Part shown: positions 1-11,777 of the stretch, one piece after another
How positions within the stretch are numbered: the stretch's first letter is position 1
Layout: each line of letters starts with the position of its first letter
Source of the DNA: Quillaja saponaria
Lineage: Eukaryota; Streptophyta; Magnoliopsida; Fabales; Quillajaceae
Assembly: GCA_029379385.1 (NCBI GenBank)
Contig: CM055617.1
Span: 6,386,001-6,450,000 of the forward strand
Direction: 5' to 3'
DNA: 64,000 nucleotides
Translations under genes and position numbers: made by a program
Notes under the pieces: generated by a model
Database searches by the model: none
What the model saw: the letters and a program-made list of their open reading frames with translations, nothing else
What the model was told of the DNA's origin: nothing

Positions 1-571
1 AGTGAGTGCTAGCGTTCCTGGTAGCTATAGGTCGATTGGAATCATTTCATCAAAAAAAATTTACGCCCATCTACTAAGAGGCGCACCATGTGTACCATGT
101 GTGCTTTCTTTCTTTTGGTGTCATGTCAGCCTTATAAGGAAGCTGCTCTCGGATGCACTAGAGATGATGATGATGCTCATGCTGGGGCTTCAATTTGTGT
201 GCACTCAGGCCATGAGAAGAGGTCAAGAGTGAGAGATGCAGCTAGGATTTTGAAGGGTGAATCACCACTACCATCGTTGCCAGCCAGTCTTTCAAAAAAG
301 GAGAGACATTACTATTGATCTGCTTCTCCATCTGGAAGATCTCCAAAATGCTGCTTGGGTAGAAAGACTAGTGTAGCTGAGCAGCTTCCCATTGTGGATG
401 AAGATTATCTTCCATATATAGAGAGCATTGGTCAAATTCACGTTCACAGCAATGTAAAGTGCAAGCCATCACAGTTTCTTTACCTCATTGTTTTACTTCT
501 TGCTCTTTGAGTTTTGAATCTTTGATTACTATAATATTATTTTTTTAAAGTGAAAAGTCTATAAATTGTTC
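1..571 (+). other. Unidentified gene-like remnant
   Basis: Two overlapping frames are open from about position 2 to 232 and 88 to 318, and the second can be read past a stop at 316-318 into a stretch with ordinary coding composition up to about 460. No domain or family is recognised. It could be the right end of a gene that begins outside the window or a decayed copy; the TIR element that starts just downstream may have interrupted it. No confident exon model can be drawn. Confidence 0.2.
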
Positions 572-579
572 ATTGAAGT

Positions 580-1561
580 CTGTGAAGCACCGAAACGGAT
601 ACGAGTAGATATATATCTGATAACAAAATTCGTTGATTTTTAAAAATTAAAGATACGATACGTTAGAAATATGTTTAATTAAATAATTTTAGTTATATTA
701 TATTTATAATTTATAAGAAAAAGTTGTCACAATTTATAACATCAAATAGTCTGACAAGTAAATTCATCATATAAAATTATCCAAAAACACAATTTAAGCA
801 AATTCATAATTTACAAACAACATAAAAAACAAATATAGTAACACAAGACAAGATATGTGCATTTGAAACACAAATCAAAAAACAAAACCACAGTTGGAGC
901 CATCAAGAAACAGCAAGCACATATCCAACAAGATGTCTAGAACACTCAAATTTTTTAGACACATTGAAGAGAAAGGGAGAAGGAAGCTTCGGAGGCCTCG
1001 GAGTTCACAGATCAGTCAAAGGTAGAAAGGCGAAAATGAAGAACAGAAGCTGCGAAAATCAACAGAGATGAAGAACTGAAGAAGCTCCGAAAATCTGAGG
1101 CAAATTCAACAAAAGATTGAACCCAGGACCAGCGAATCAGAAAATCCCTCAACGATCAAACCCATCCGGCGAATCGGCAATTGTGAACGTAGAACTAAAG
1201 ATCGAGATGAGCTTCAGGCTTCAGCCTTCGAAATCCCTAAGTCTGAGCTTTATAGCCTTCGAATCCTAGTTTGAAGTTCGTAACTCGCAGAGAGAAAAGA
1301 GAGGAATTCACGAAGTAAAGAGAGAAAAGTAAACAAAATGCAAAGTTCCATGTAAGCTGTGTATGGGAGCCGTATCCAACCACTTTGGAGCCGTATCCAG
1401 CCGTCCTGAGCCGTATCCGAGCCGTGTCATTTTTAAAAAAAATAAAAAAATAATAATGGATACGTTTTTTATACGTATTCCAGCGTATCGGGACCGTATC
1501 CGTGTCGGATACGCACTCGACACGGATACGACCCCTACTTTGAAGTATCGGTGCTTCCCAG
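580..1561. mobile_element. Non-autonomous TIR DNA transposon (MULE- or hAT-like)
   Basis: The ends are inverted copies of CTGkGAAGCACCGA: the left end reads CTGTGAAGCACCGA, and the reverse complement of the right end reads CTGGGAAGCACCGA. The sequence ATTGAAGT(C) flanks both sides (572-580 and 1562-1570) and looks like an 8-9 bp target-site duplication. The last C is shared by flank and element, so 8 bp (hAT-type) and 9 bp (Mutator-type) cannot be told apart. Subterminal DNA is full of CGGATACG/CGTATCC motifs, especially at 1365-1530. No transposase reading frame is present, so it would need an enzyme supplied in trans. Confidence 0.75.
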
Positions 1562-1589
1562 ATTGAAGTCCACTACCATATTAACAAAA

Positions 1590-1641
1590 GGGGAATTATT
1601 GAGGTCAACCCCCACCAAAAGGGGAATTATTGAGGTCAAAG
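1590..1641. repeat. Short direct duplication next to the TIR element
   Basis: The motif GGGGAATTATTGAGGTCAA occurs twice, about 32 bases apart, just right of the TIR element's target-site copy. It is too short to classify. Confidence 0.6.
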
Positions 1642-1799
1642 CAGGGAGTGTTGTGAGTGGTATGGTTGTTTTTATTGGAGGATTTCTTCCTGGATGTTTG
1701 AATCAAGGAAGAAGGGGAAGTGGTATTCATGGACCTTGTAATCATATAAGCTAGGACCTCACAGTCTTGTATTGAAAGAACCAATGTTAGAGCTAGAAT

Positions 1800-3190
1800 A
1801 GCTGCTGGGAGGAGGTTCAACACAGACAGGAAATCTCCATTGAAAGGATATGGAATTGCATCAGACGAGGAGGAGGAAGAAGATAGAGAAGGGTGAACTT
1901 TATCGTTGTTCTTTATCTTCATGTTGCTTTTGTTTCAGGTCTAGTTGTGAGGGAGAAAAGAACTGATGGGAATCAGTAATCACTCTATCAGAATTCAGAA
2001 GAAAGAGTAGTCACTAGGCAGTAGGGTTTTTATTCTTTTACCTTTTCTATTTTTTTTTTTTAATTTTCCTTGGAAAACAAGGCATGGGGGTACTTTGGAC
2101 ATAGAGGGTATCGTTCCTTATTTTTAAGGTTAATTAAGAAATAAATGTGGAAGGGTAGGCTGTTGATTAAGCACTAAAAAGACATAGGATATAGCAACTT
2201 TTAACATTTTATTATGTCACAAGCAGGCAGCATCCTATGCTGGGAAACTCGTCATAACTAATAAACCCACAGATCAACTCAAGTGACTATCATTTTTACT
2301 ACATAGAGCACGATTATATATATATTAAAGTTTGTCATCTTCTGATTTATATTTAAAAACAAAAGAAAAAAAGAAAATGATAAAGAAATAACTATCTTAC
2401 TTAATTCTTAACCTCCTTCACAAAATGGACTCGTTAACTTTAGGCCTAAAAATTCAGAAGTAATTGAATCATTTCCCACAGGCGTATACTGCTGGGAGAA
2501 GGTTCAACACAGACAGGAAATCTCCATTGAAAGGATATGGAATTGCATAAGATGAGGAGGAAGAAGAAGAAGAAGATGGAGAAGGGTGAACTTTATCTTG
2601 GTTCTTTATCTTCATGTTGCTTTTGTTTCAGGTCTGGGTGTGAGGGAGAAAGGAACTGATGAGAATCAGTAAATATCACTCTATCAGAATTCAGAAGAGA
2701 GAGAGAGTAGGCACTAGGCAGTAGGTTTTTATTCTTTTACCTTTTCTATTTTATTTTTATTTATTTTCCTTGGAAAACAAGGCATGGGGGTATGTTGGAC
2801 ATAGAGGGTATCGTTCCTTATTTTTAAGGTTAATTAAGAAATAATGTGGTAGGGCAGGCTAGTTGATTAAGCACTAAAAAGACATAGGATATAACAACTT
2901 TTAACATCTTATTATATCACAAGCAAGCAGCATCCTATGCTGAGAAACTCGTCATAACTAATAAATTCACAAATCAACTCAAGTGACTATTATTTTTACT
3001 GCATGGAGCACGATTATATATATATATATAATTAAAGTTTGTCATCTTCCAATTTATATTTAAAAACAAAAGAGAAAAAGGAATTGATAAAGAAATAACT
3101 ATCTTACTTAATTCTTAACCTCCTCGACAAAATGGACTCGTTAACTTTAGGCCTAAAAATTCTAAAGTTATTGAATCTTTTCTAACAGGC
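1800..3190. repeat. 687-bp tandem duplication, two copies
   Basis: Sequence from about 1800 to 2486 is repeated from about 2487 to 3190. The anchor GTTCAACACAGACAGG lies at 1815 and 2502, giving a period of 687. The copies differ by scattered substitutions and small indels, so the duplication is not very recent. Each copy starts with a short stretch that reads as a lysine/glutamate-rich peptide tail on the plus strand and continues into AT-rich non-coding DNA. Copy 1 ends in an acceptor-like CCCACAG before copy 2. The parent gene was not recognised. Confidence 0.8.
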
Positions 3191-3485
3191 GCGTGCTGCG
3201 CGTGAACATTTTCTATGGGCATAAAAGTCTTTTTCCTGGTCTTACAACCGACCCCGACCGAGACCGAGAAGCGAGAAAGAGTCAATGTACTGATTGGTGG
3301 AAAAAGGAAAGGACTGGAATATTAGTCACATCTTTTTTTTTTTTTTTAATAGCAAATCCGTCGTTCACTTTATTGTTTGGGCCAATTCCTTGACACGATA
3401 GCCAGTCTAATTCCACACCAAATTACTATGTTTTTTTTCAATTCTTTGAGCAATTAGACAATTGCAAGAGGCCTTCTTTACATCA
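3191..3485. other. No gene seen
   Basis: Non-coding DNA between the tandem duplication and the truncated retroelement. It holds a poly-T run near 3331-3346 and no recognisable LTR, primer-binding site or gag sequence. Confidence 0.5.
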
Positions 3486-3492
3486 GTACTGA

Positions 3493-6400
3493 TTGGAGTT
3501 AATAAAGAGGTTAGGCTTGAAAATTGAACATGCCAAGCCAATACAAGTGGTAGTGGCTGATGGCAGTAAAGTTGCTGTTGACAGCAGTTGCAGACAATTA
3601 AGTTGGAAACTGCAAGACTATGACTTTAAAGCAGACTTCTTGGTCATGCCTTTAGGCAACTATGGAGTAGTGTTGGGTATCCAATGGTTGAGTACATTGG
3701 GAGATATCTGCTGGAATTTTAAGCAACTTACTATGCAGTTTGCATGGAATGGAAGGTCTGTTACCTTGTATGGTTTGCACCAGAAAGTAATCATGAGTGG
3801 ACAAGAGAAGCAGAGGTCACTGAAAGTGAATCAAAACTCAATGCTAGTACAAGTAAATACTGTGCAGGCTGTTCGTTCACAAGAAACAGAAATGGAGCTA
3901 AAGATGCTTTGGCCAATAGAACTCAGAAATAGTGAAGCTGTACCTGCAGACATGAGCAAGCTACTGCAAGAATTTTATGATGTTTTTGAAGAACCAAAAA
4001 GCATACCTCCAAAGAGATCTTTTGATCACAAGATTGATCTTCAAGAAGGTGCTCAACCAGTAAACCTGAGGCCATATAGATATGGACCTCAGCAGAAAGA
4101 TGTCATTGAAGCCATGATTAAAGAAATGCTTAACAACCAAGTGATTAGGCCCAGCTTTAGTCCATTTGCATCTCCAATTGTGTTGGTTAAGAAGAAGGAT
4201 AACACTTGGAGATTTTGTGTAGGACTACAGAAAACTAAATCAGTTGACTGTTAAAAATAAATTTCCCATTCCAGTGATTGAAGAACTGCTGGATGAGTTA
4301 TATGGTGCCAAGTATTTCTCAAAGCTAGATCTGAGGAGTGGATACCATCAGATCAGAATGAAGCCAGAGGATATACACAAGACAGCATTTAGGACTCATG
4401 AAGGCCTATATGAATTCATAGTCATGCCCTTTGGTTTGACAAATGCTCCAGCAACATTTCAAGCTTTAATGAATCATGTCTTTAAGCCTTTATTAAGAAA
4501 ATTTGTCTTAGTCTTTTTTGATGATATTCTAGTTTATAGCAGGACTTGGCAGGATCACTTGAAGCATCTCAGAGAAGTCTTGTATTTGTTGAGGAAGAAT
4601 GTGCTTTTTGCCAAGAAAAGCAAGTGCACTTTTGGAAGCCAACAAGTTGAATATCTGGGACATATAATAAGCCTTAAAGGAGTCACAGCTGATCCTAAAA
4701 AGATCCAAGCCATGGAGAATTGGCCCAGGCCTAGTACAACCAAGGCACTTAGAGGGTTTCTTGGACTGACTGGCTATTACAGGAGGTTTATTAGAGACTT
4801 TGGGAAGATCAGCAGACCTTTAAACACTTTGTTAAGAAAAAATGCTTTCCTAGTGGGATGCAGCTGCTGAAGAAGCCTTCATGATACTTAAAAGTAAGAT
4901 GACACAAGCCCCAGTTTTAGCTTTGTCTGATTACTCCAGCAGCTTTGTTATTGAAACTGATGCTAGTGGAGTGGGAATAGGAGCAGTCCTATTATAGCAT
5001 GGTCACCCATTGGCTTTCATTAGCAAAGCATTGGGGCCAAAACACTTGAGCTTATCTACCTATGAGAAGGAACTGATAGCAATTGTATATGCTGTCAACA
5101 AATGGAAGCAATATTTGTTAGGAAAACATTTCACCATAAAGACAGATCATCAGTCTCTTAAATATGCACTAGAGCAGAAAGAGTGCAATCTAGTTTTACA
5201 GAAATGGCTATCAAAATTAATGGGCTTAGACTATGAAATAGTCTATAGGAAAGGCAAAGAAAATGTAGCAGCAGATGCACTTTCCAGGGTAATGCATGAG
5301 GAAAAGGAAAACAGAAGCTTTTGCTTAGCAGTTTCAGTGGTGACTACTGACTGCATTCAGAGAATAATGAGAAGCTATGAATCTGATGAGAAGCTTCAAA
5401 GAATTATCAGGGAATTAAAACTGGACAGTAACTCTCATCCACATTATGAGTTACAGCAAGGTCAGTTAAGAAGGAAGGGAAGGTTGGTGGTGGGTGCAGA
5501 TGAAGTTCTGAGGAAGGAACTGTTAGAATTGTTCCATAGCAGTCCTAGGAGGTGGACATTCTGGAGTGTATGCAACAAGCAAAAGGATAAGTGGAAATTT
5601 TTATTGGAAAGGACTACAAAATGAAGTCAGGAATTTTGTAAGGACCTGTGAAGTTTGCCAAAGATTCAAAACTGAAAATGTGGCATATCCTGGGCTTCTA
5701 CCTTTACCCATTCCCCACAGAAATTGGTCATCCATTTCAATGGACTTCATTGATGGGTTACCTAGATCTGGGGGTAAAACAACCATACTGGTCATTGTGG
5801 ACAGACTAAGCAAATTTGCTCATTTTCTGGCCTTCCAACATCCTTATACAGCTTCAGTTGTAGCTCAAGCATACATGGACAATATATATAAGATACATGG
5901 GATGCCTGATGAAATTGTGTCTGATAGGGATACAATATTCCTATCCAACTTTTGGAAGGAAATGTTTAAACTCCAACAGGTGAAGTTGCAGTACTCATCT
6001 GCTTATCATCCTCAAACTGATGGGCAGACTGAAGTAGTCAATAGATCTGTTGAGACATATTTGAGGTGTTTCTTAGGAGATTGTCCAAAGAAATGGGTGT
6101 ACTGGCTTCCATTAGCTCAATGGTGGTATAATACTAGTTTCCATACTGCTATCTTAATGACACCATATCAAGCTATGTTTGGACAGCAACCCCCATGCCA
6201 CATTCCATATGTTAACGGAGATTCCAACAATGAAGAGGTGGATCAGGACTATGTCTAATAAAGAAGCTATAATTCACATCATCAGGGATAATTTGTTGAA
6301 GGCTCAGAACAGAATGAAGACTCAAGCTGATAAGAATAGAAGTGAGAGGGAATTTATGGTAGGTGAATGGGTGTATCTGAAAATTCAGCCCTACAGGCAG

Positions 6401-6889
6401 CAGACAGTAACTAATTCCTACTTCCATAAGCTGGCTGCAAAATATTATGGACCCTTCCAAATTACTGCTAAGGTTGGTAAGGTTGCTTATGAATTGCAGT
6501 TACCAGATAAAGCCAAGATTCACAATGTGTTTCATGTATCCTTACTCAAAAGGAAACATGGACAACATACTGTATCCATACAGCTACCTAATATGGATGA
6601 GGAAGGGAGGATGCTGCTAGAGCCTATTAAAGTTCTGGGAAGGAGATTAAGCAAGAGACATGGCAGAGCTTCAGTGCAAGTTTTGGTTCAATGGTCCAAT
6701 ACCAACAAGGAAGACTGCACATGGGAAGATATTCATGAGCTGAAGAAGAGATTTCCAGATTTTGATCCTTGTGGTCAAGGATCATCTGCAGAAAGAGGCA
6801 TTGTTACGAAGCAGAGAAAGAAAATGGAGCCAACTGCCTTATTTGTCACTGGGTATAAGGAGAAAACGCTGCGTTTGATTAAGTGAAGG
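3493..6889 (+). pseudogene. Retrotransposon pol polyprotein, broken
   Basis: Segments in order: the C-terminal half of a retropepsin (3493 to about 3760; VLGIQWLSTLG resembles the conserved second half); reverse transcriptase about 3960-4850, with FFDDILVYS as the catalytic YxDD-type motif; RNase H about 4900-5290 (ETDASG, TDHQSL); a zinc-binding-like region near 5640; integrase core about 5720-6090, with the D,D,E residues in SMDF, SDRD and GQTEVVNR; and a chromodomain about 6630-6770 (QVLVQWSN, CTWED). Reading frames change near 4222, 4847, 5548 and 6245, and a TAG lies at 4995-4997 in RNase H. All lesions look like neutral decay. The frames were not joined. Confidence 0.9.
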
Positions 6890-6942
6890 TGGTTAGGCTG
6901 CTAACAGAGTTTGTTAATTTCAAGTGGAGGAGTTAGTTAATC

Positions 6943-7168
6943 TGTTAGGGGTTTGTTAATCTGTTTTAGCTCCTAATGATTGAACTGTTAGCCAGAATGG
7001 TATAAAAATTCAATCCAAGCATATGTAAGGGAACTCTTAGCCATAATGAAAATTCTGAGTTTCTTTTCTCTTTCTCTCTTTCTCTTTCTCTCTCAGTCAT
7101 CTTTATCTCTTTCTCTTTCTGTGACCCAACTGGTTGATTGCTAAGCTTTTCAAGAAAAGCTCTTAACA
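6943..7168 (+). repeat. 3' LTR of the chromovirus
   Basis: A purine tract AAGTGGAGGAG at 6922-6932 resembles a polypurine tract. Downstream DNA starts TGTTAG and ends TTAACA at 7168, giving the TG..CA ends of an LTR. A TATA-like GGTATAAAAA lies near 7000, and a pyrimidine-rich TTTCTC microsatellite fills 7060-7120. The left edge is uncertain: an alternative start TGTTAA at 6912 pairs better with TTAACA. The right edge is supported by the abrupt start of PPR homology at 7169. No second LTR exists in the window to compare with. Confidence 0.55.
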
Positions 7169-8717
7169 GTTCTTCTTTCCGTGTTTAGGGTCATAACATT
7201 CAGGAGACAACCACAGAAGCGGTCATCTGGACTAATCCCCAACTCTATTAGTCGATTAGATGTCTTCACAACATCATCAGTGCGCTTGGCTTTTCCATAG
7301 CACTGGATAAGTGATGTCAAAACAAAAATATTTGGCACCAAACCCGCTTCAAACATCTCATTCAATATAGCTTCTGCTTCTGAAACTTGCAACTGCAGGA
7401 GTATATGGTAATCAAGGATGAAAATGTCCAAATATCAAGCAAGCAGGTTCCAGAAGTTTTCATGTCTTCAAAAATTTCAATAGCTTCATCCGTGTAGCCA
7501 ACATCAGCACACACATAGACAAAAGGGTATTGTAGAGAATTACATTCAACTCCATTCCCTTTTCCTTAATTTCCTTATAAAGGCTGAGTGCATCTCCACT
7601 ATAACGTGCTCTACCATAGGCTCGTAAAGGAGATGCATAGGTTGGCCAGTTTGGTGAAAATCCATTGTCAATCATCTCTTTATATAAATGGTTTTGGCCT
7701 GCCAGGGCCCTTTAGCTTTCCCCATGATATCCAAAAGGGTGTTATAAATGACCATATTTGGCTTAGCAACAAGAGCCTTCATCTCTTCATAAACATTTAA
7801 GCACCCATCAAAAAATTTCCTGACATTCCATTCATTTTAATCAATGTTGAAAAAGTAACAGTATCAATATGCCATTTTTCAGTTCTAGCACGGTCATACA
7901 AGCTCAATGCCATATCAGCATTACCCGCCTTCCCATAAGAATCTATCATTGCCGAATATGTGACATCATCAGGATCGCACCCAAAGCTGGGCATCTTCTC
8001 AAACCATTCCACGGCCTTATTAGGCAAAGAAGACCACCTAGCACAGCCAATTATAGTTGAAAATGTAACAGTATCAGGTTTGACCCCTCTCTCAAGCATT
8101 TCATCAAACAGTTTCTCTGCTCTATCAAACTCCCTACACTTCAGAAAAACCTTGAAAGTCACATTATAAAGAATCACTTCCTTAGTTAGTTTCAGCTTCT
8201 TCTGAAAGTATTTAAGAGCGAGAGGTGCAATTTCGGGATTCACCATATTATTAATAATAATTACAGCTTCTTTTTCCAATATCTTCTCACCTACACCTCT
8301 CAAAATTTCAAATACATCTTCCTCACTTGGAGTGCACGAATTCAAAGACTCGGCAACTTTTAGAAGATAATTATACCTGACATTGTAAGATTTTTTCCGA
8401 AGCTGTGTAGCTCTGGGCCTTCTAGGATTGACCCATATATAGCTTTTAGAAGAAGTAGTAGATTTTTCATCTGGGTATTGAGAATCTTCTTCATCTTCAA
8501 CTAAACTCTGATTCTCAGTTACTTGTGTAATCGGTTCTTGCAATGAAACTTGGCTTGAATGGAGAGAAGAGGTTCTGGATTGGGGTTTGAGATAACTGAT
8601 TTTCCATGAGTATGTGAAATTTCGTCCTCCAATCTTCCGCGAGGAAGATGGAGAGTTGCACAGAGGTTGGCGTTCATGGAGGAGAGAGGAGGAAGATGAG
8701 CAAAGACGGTAGGCCAT
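7169..8717 (-). pseudogene. SVR7: SVR7-like chloroplast PPR protein, truncated pseudogene
   Basis: Resembles Arabidopsis At4g16390 (SVR7, also called P67), a chloroplast PPR-SMR protein for RNA metabolism. The N-terminus (ATG at 8717) is Ser-rich like a plastid transit peptide, followed by the conserved block SYIWVNPRRPRATQLRKKSY and several 35-residue PPR repeats with the VTFSTLI and DMALSLYD type of helices. The frame breaks near 7808 (an extra T in a T run) and again near 7520 and 7400. Homology stops after the segment DDRFCGCLLNVM, so the C-terminal half, including the SMR-like domain, is missing. The break coincides with the end of the retroelement LTR. The lost half was not found on the other side of the element. 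The copy is probably non-functional. Confidence 0.85.
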
Positions 8718-8759
8718 CTCCTCTTTCTCGCCCTGTATGCGTAGAGCAAGAGAACAACG

Positions 8760-9320
8760 CCTTATCAGGAAGATAAGAAGTACCAGATATCTTAGTAAAT
8801 CAAATTATTATCTATATAATTATTATTGAAATATATATATATATATATATATGTTTTTATGAATTAAAGTTAAACAATAATATTATAATAATCAAACTAT
8901 ATTCTTAATTATTTTTTTTAATTTATAGTAATTTATAAAATTTTAGTTCATAAACTTTTAAAAATAGAAGAAAATAAAGATTATTTGACACTATTAAACA
9001 AATAAAAAATAGTAAGTTCAATTTTATTTACTATTAACATATAATTATTTAAAAATAAAATTTTATTAATATTAATAAGAAGTAAAAACGTAATCAATAG
9101 TTTAAAAATAATTACAATTCTATTAATATTAAAATAAAAAAAATTAGGACCATAATAAAAAAATGAAAAAAAAATTATCTATTTGTTATAAAATAACAAC
9201 CAATAATATATATGTAATAATAACTTACAAGAGTTTAAGAAAATAAAAAATTTATATCATTAAACTATTTGTATATATAATATAATATAAGTAAATAGTG
9301 TGAAAAATAGTTTATATATT
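8760..9320. repeat. AT-rich dispersed repeat, copy 1
   Basis: About 500 bp of very AT-rich DNA, including a (TA)n run at 8830-8852. It shares ordered segments with 53450-54490: the block with ATGAATTA..AAGTTAAA, AATAATATTATAAT, CTATA.TCTTAAT and, at the end, ATATATATGTAATAATAA followed by TTTAAGAAAATAAAA. This marks a repeat family rather than chance composition. No coding capacity was seen. Confidence 0.55.
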
Positions 9321-10135
9321 TTTTTGGCTCAAAGAGAGCTCATTAAGTGTATGTACTCCACAGCGAGAGGTAGCTCTCCAATCTCATAAATCTCTTATCC
9401 TAAATAAAGAAAAGTTAATATCAAATATTGAGCATCAATACCAAAAAACTTCACATATGTGGCATTTCTTTTTTATCAAACCACTTCACAAGTGACTTTA
9501 CGGTACCTAGCTTGTAGTCACAAGACTACAAAAATCCACTCCACCTTTACTCATTGTGATTGTGAGGGTAAAATCCACAAGTTGATATTATGATTTTATA
9601 GTTCATCTTTAATCATAGTGTGGTAGAATCCACACGCTCATATACACGTGAAGCCCAATCCTAAATCCTACTTTCCTTTAAACTATAAGACACAGAATTT
9701 TTCTTCACCTTTAATCTTTCTATATTTTTATTTCCATTATAATAATAAATCACGTGCTTTTGTCCATGACATAAAAAAAGAAGAAGTCATTCTTAGCTAA
9801 TCATAATGGATCAAATTAGGTGGAAAGTGATAATGTCAAGGAAAGACGTAATAGGATCGACCTACTTTTAATAATGTGGCCACTAATCCTTATAACAACT
9901 TTAGGCCAGACAACACTTAGGAAATTGGAGCAAAACGACAGAATGAAAATTGACATGGACACCCTAACCTTTTCTTAACTAAAATTTTGCGGGAAAATTA
10001 ACAAGAAAAGCTATCACTTTACACCTTGATTTCTATTAACGCACAAATGTCTTCAACATGAAGAAAAGCTATGATAATGCGTTATAAAAAATGATTATTT
10101 AAAAATTTACATTTTTCTTTCTTGAACTACTATAT
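9321..10135. other. Intergenic, no gene seen
   Basis: AT-rich intergenic DNA. It contains two similar lines about AATCCAC with CACAAG or CACACG near 9570 and 9628, but no open frame or RNA gene that can be supported. Confidence 0.4.
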
Positions 10136-11490
10136 ATCACATGAGTAATAATATTTTTTTTTATTTTTTTTATCAAATTAAACATATTGCACTCATTTCT
10201 AATTATAAATTGTAAATAATTCAACCTGTTGAAATTGACTGCTAAACAGAGTTTAAAAACATAAAATTATAATTGAAAAGCCACAATTAAAAGAAGCAGT
10301 CAATTTCAACAAATGTTGTTAGGTATTGTCAACAAATGTTGTTGGATCTAAATTCATTGCAATAAAAAGAAGCATCTAAATACTAAACGAAACTAATGCC
10401 AGCCCATCCACTTATATAACTACTTGAAATTTTAGATCATAGCCATTACTTGGAATGCATATTCACATACTTTAATATTCTTATAAATCATGTCTTTCTT
10501 ACTTATTTTTGTTTGAAATTTCAAGTTGAATTGATTAGATTCAGATTTCAAGAGCAACAACTATAAAAATTTAGGACTTTTTGTATTATGGAGATTAATT
10601 AGTTTTGCCAACCCATCTTGTTTCAAGCATCACTACTTATACACTACTTAAATTTTAGATCAGAGTCATTACATCGAATGCATATTCACATACTTTAATA
10701 TTCTTATAAATCATATCTTTCTTACTTTTGTTTTTTTTTTGGTTTGAAATTTCAAGTTGAATTGATTAGATTCAGATTTCGGGTAATAACTTAAAAAATT
10801 TAGGACCTTTTGTATTATGGAGATTAATTAGTATTTTAATAAATTAAAAAAAAATTGTAAATTTTCAATTGTAGAGCTTTCTTTTATTTCTCAAATTCTA
10901 TAAAAAAAAAAAAGAGTTAAAGTTAATTATATCACATGAGTAATAATATTATTATTTTTTTTATCAAATTAAACATATTGCACTCATTTCTAATTATAAA
11001 TTGTAAATAATTCAACCTGTTGAAATTGACTGCTAAACAGAGTTTAAAAACATAAAATTATAATTGAAAAGCCACAATTAAAAGAAGCAGTCAATTTCAA
11101 CAAATGTTGTTAGGTATTGTCAACAAATGTTGTTGGATCTAAATTCATTGCAATAAAAAGAAGCATCTAAATACTAAACGAAACTAATGCCAGCCCATCC
11201 ACTTATATAACTACTTGAAATTTTAGATCATAGCCATTACTTGGAATGCATATTCACATACTTTAATATTCTTATAAATCATGTCTTTCTTACTTATTTT
11301 TGTTTGAAATTTCAAGTTGAATTTATTAGATTCAGATTTCAAGAGCAACAACTATAAAAATTTAGGACTTTTTGTATTATGGAGATTAATTAGTTTTTTA
11401 ATAAATTAAAAAAATTTGTAAATTTTCAATTGTAGAGCTTTCTTTATTTCTCAAATTCTATAATAAAAAAGAAGAAGTTAAAGTTAATCA
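10136..11490. repeat. Nested tandem duplication with hairpin arms
   Basis: A block starting ATCACATGAG at 10136 reappears at 10931 (period about 795) and is almost identical for some 470 bp. Inside it a module starting near TTTTAGATCA and ending GGAGATTAATTAG occurs three times (about 10428, 10650 and 11220). Each long copy holds a perfect 16-base inverted pair, GTTGAAATTGACTGCT and its complement, at 10228-10243 and 10295-10310 (the second copy is about 795 bases later), able to form a hairpin with a loop of about 50 bases. No coding sequence was seen. Confidence 0.8.
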
Positions 11491-11777
11491 TCGATATTCA
11501 CAAATTGGATCTTTACAAAATATAATCAAAAATATGAGTCCATTTAATTTTATAAAAAAAATGAGGAATATTGTTACTCATATAATAATTAAAGAAAGCA
11601 CAATTCATCCAAACTTTTTTATTATTTTAATTTCATAAAACTTAAACAACTTAATTAATTATATTGTCTCCCTAGAAGGAGATCAATTGATATAACCCTC
11701 ACCAATCTTTATTTCTTTCTTCTTCCTCTTTTTGCTCTAGTTTTACTGTAATGCAGCATATATGACGTCGTTTTGTT
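11491..11777. other. 3' flank of the Pi21-like gene
   Basis: AT-rich DNA downstream of the minus-strand HMA gene, presumably its 3' UTR and terminator region. Nothing else was recognised. Confidence 0.4.

Larger units (their letters stand above)
3486..7168 (+). mobile_element. Ty3/gypsy chromovirus, 5'-truncated and decayed
   Basis: The element begins abruptly inside the pol protease at about 3486-3493. An in-frame stop sits directly upstream and no gag, primer-binding site or 5' LTR is present. The order is protease remnant, reverse transcriptase, RNase H, integrase, chromodomain and 3' LTR. Having integrase after RNase H places it in Ty3/gypsy (Metaviridae-like), and the C-terminal chromodomain makes it a chromovirus. 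The reading frame is broken by at least four shifts and one internal stop, so it cannot move on its own. It lies head-on against the minus-strand PPR pseudogene, whose homology stops exactly where the LTR ends. Confidence 0.9.

Noticed and set aside
3191..3485. 5' LTR of the retroelement
   Set aside because: No similarity to the 3' LTR, no TG..CA ends and no primer-binding site were seen.
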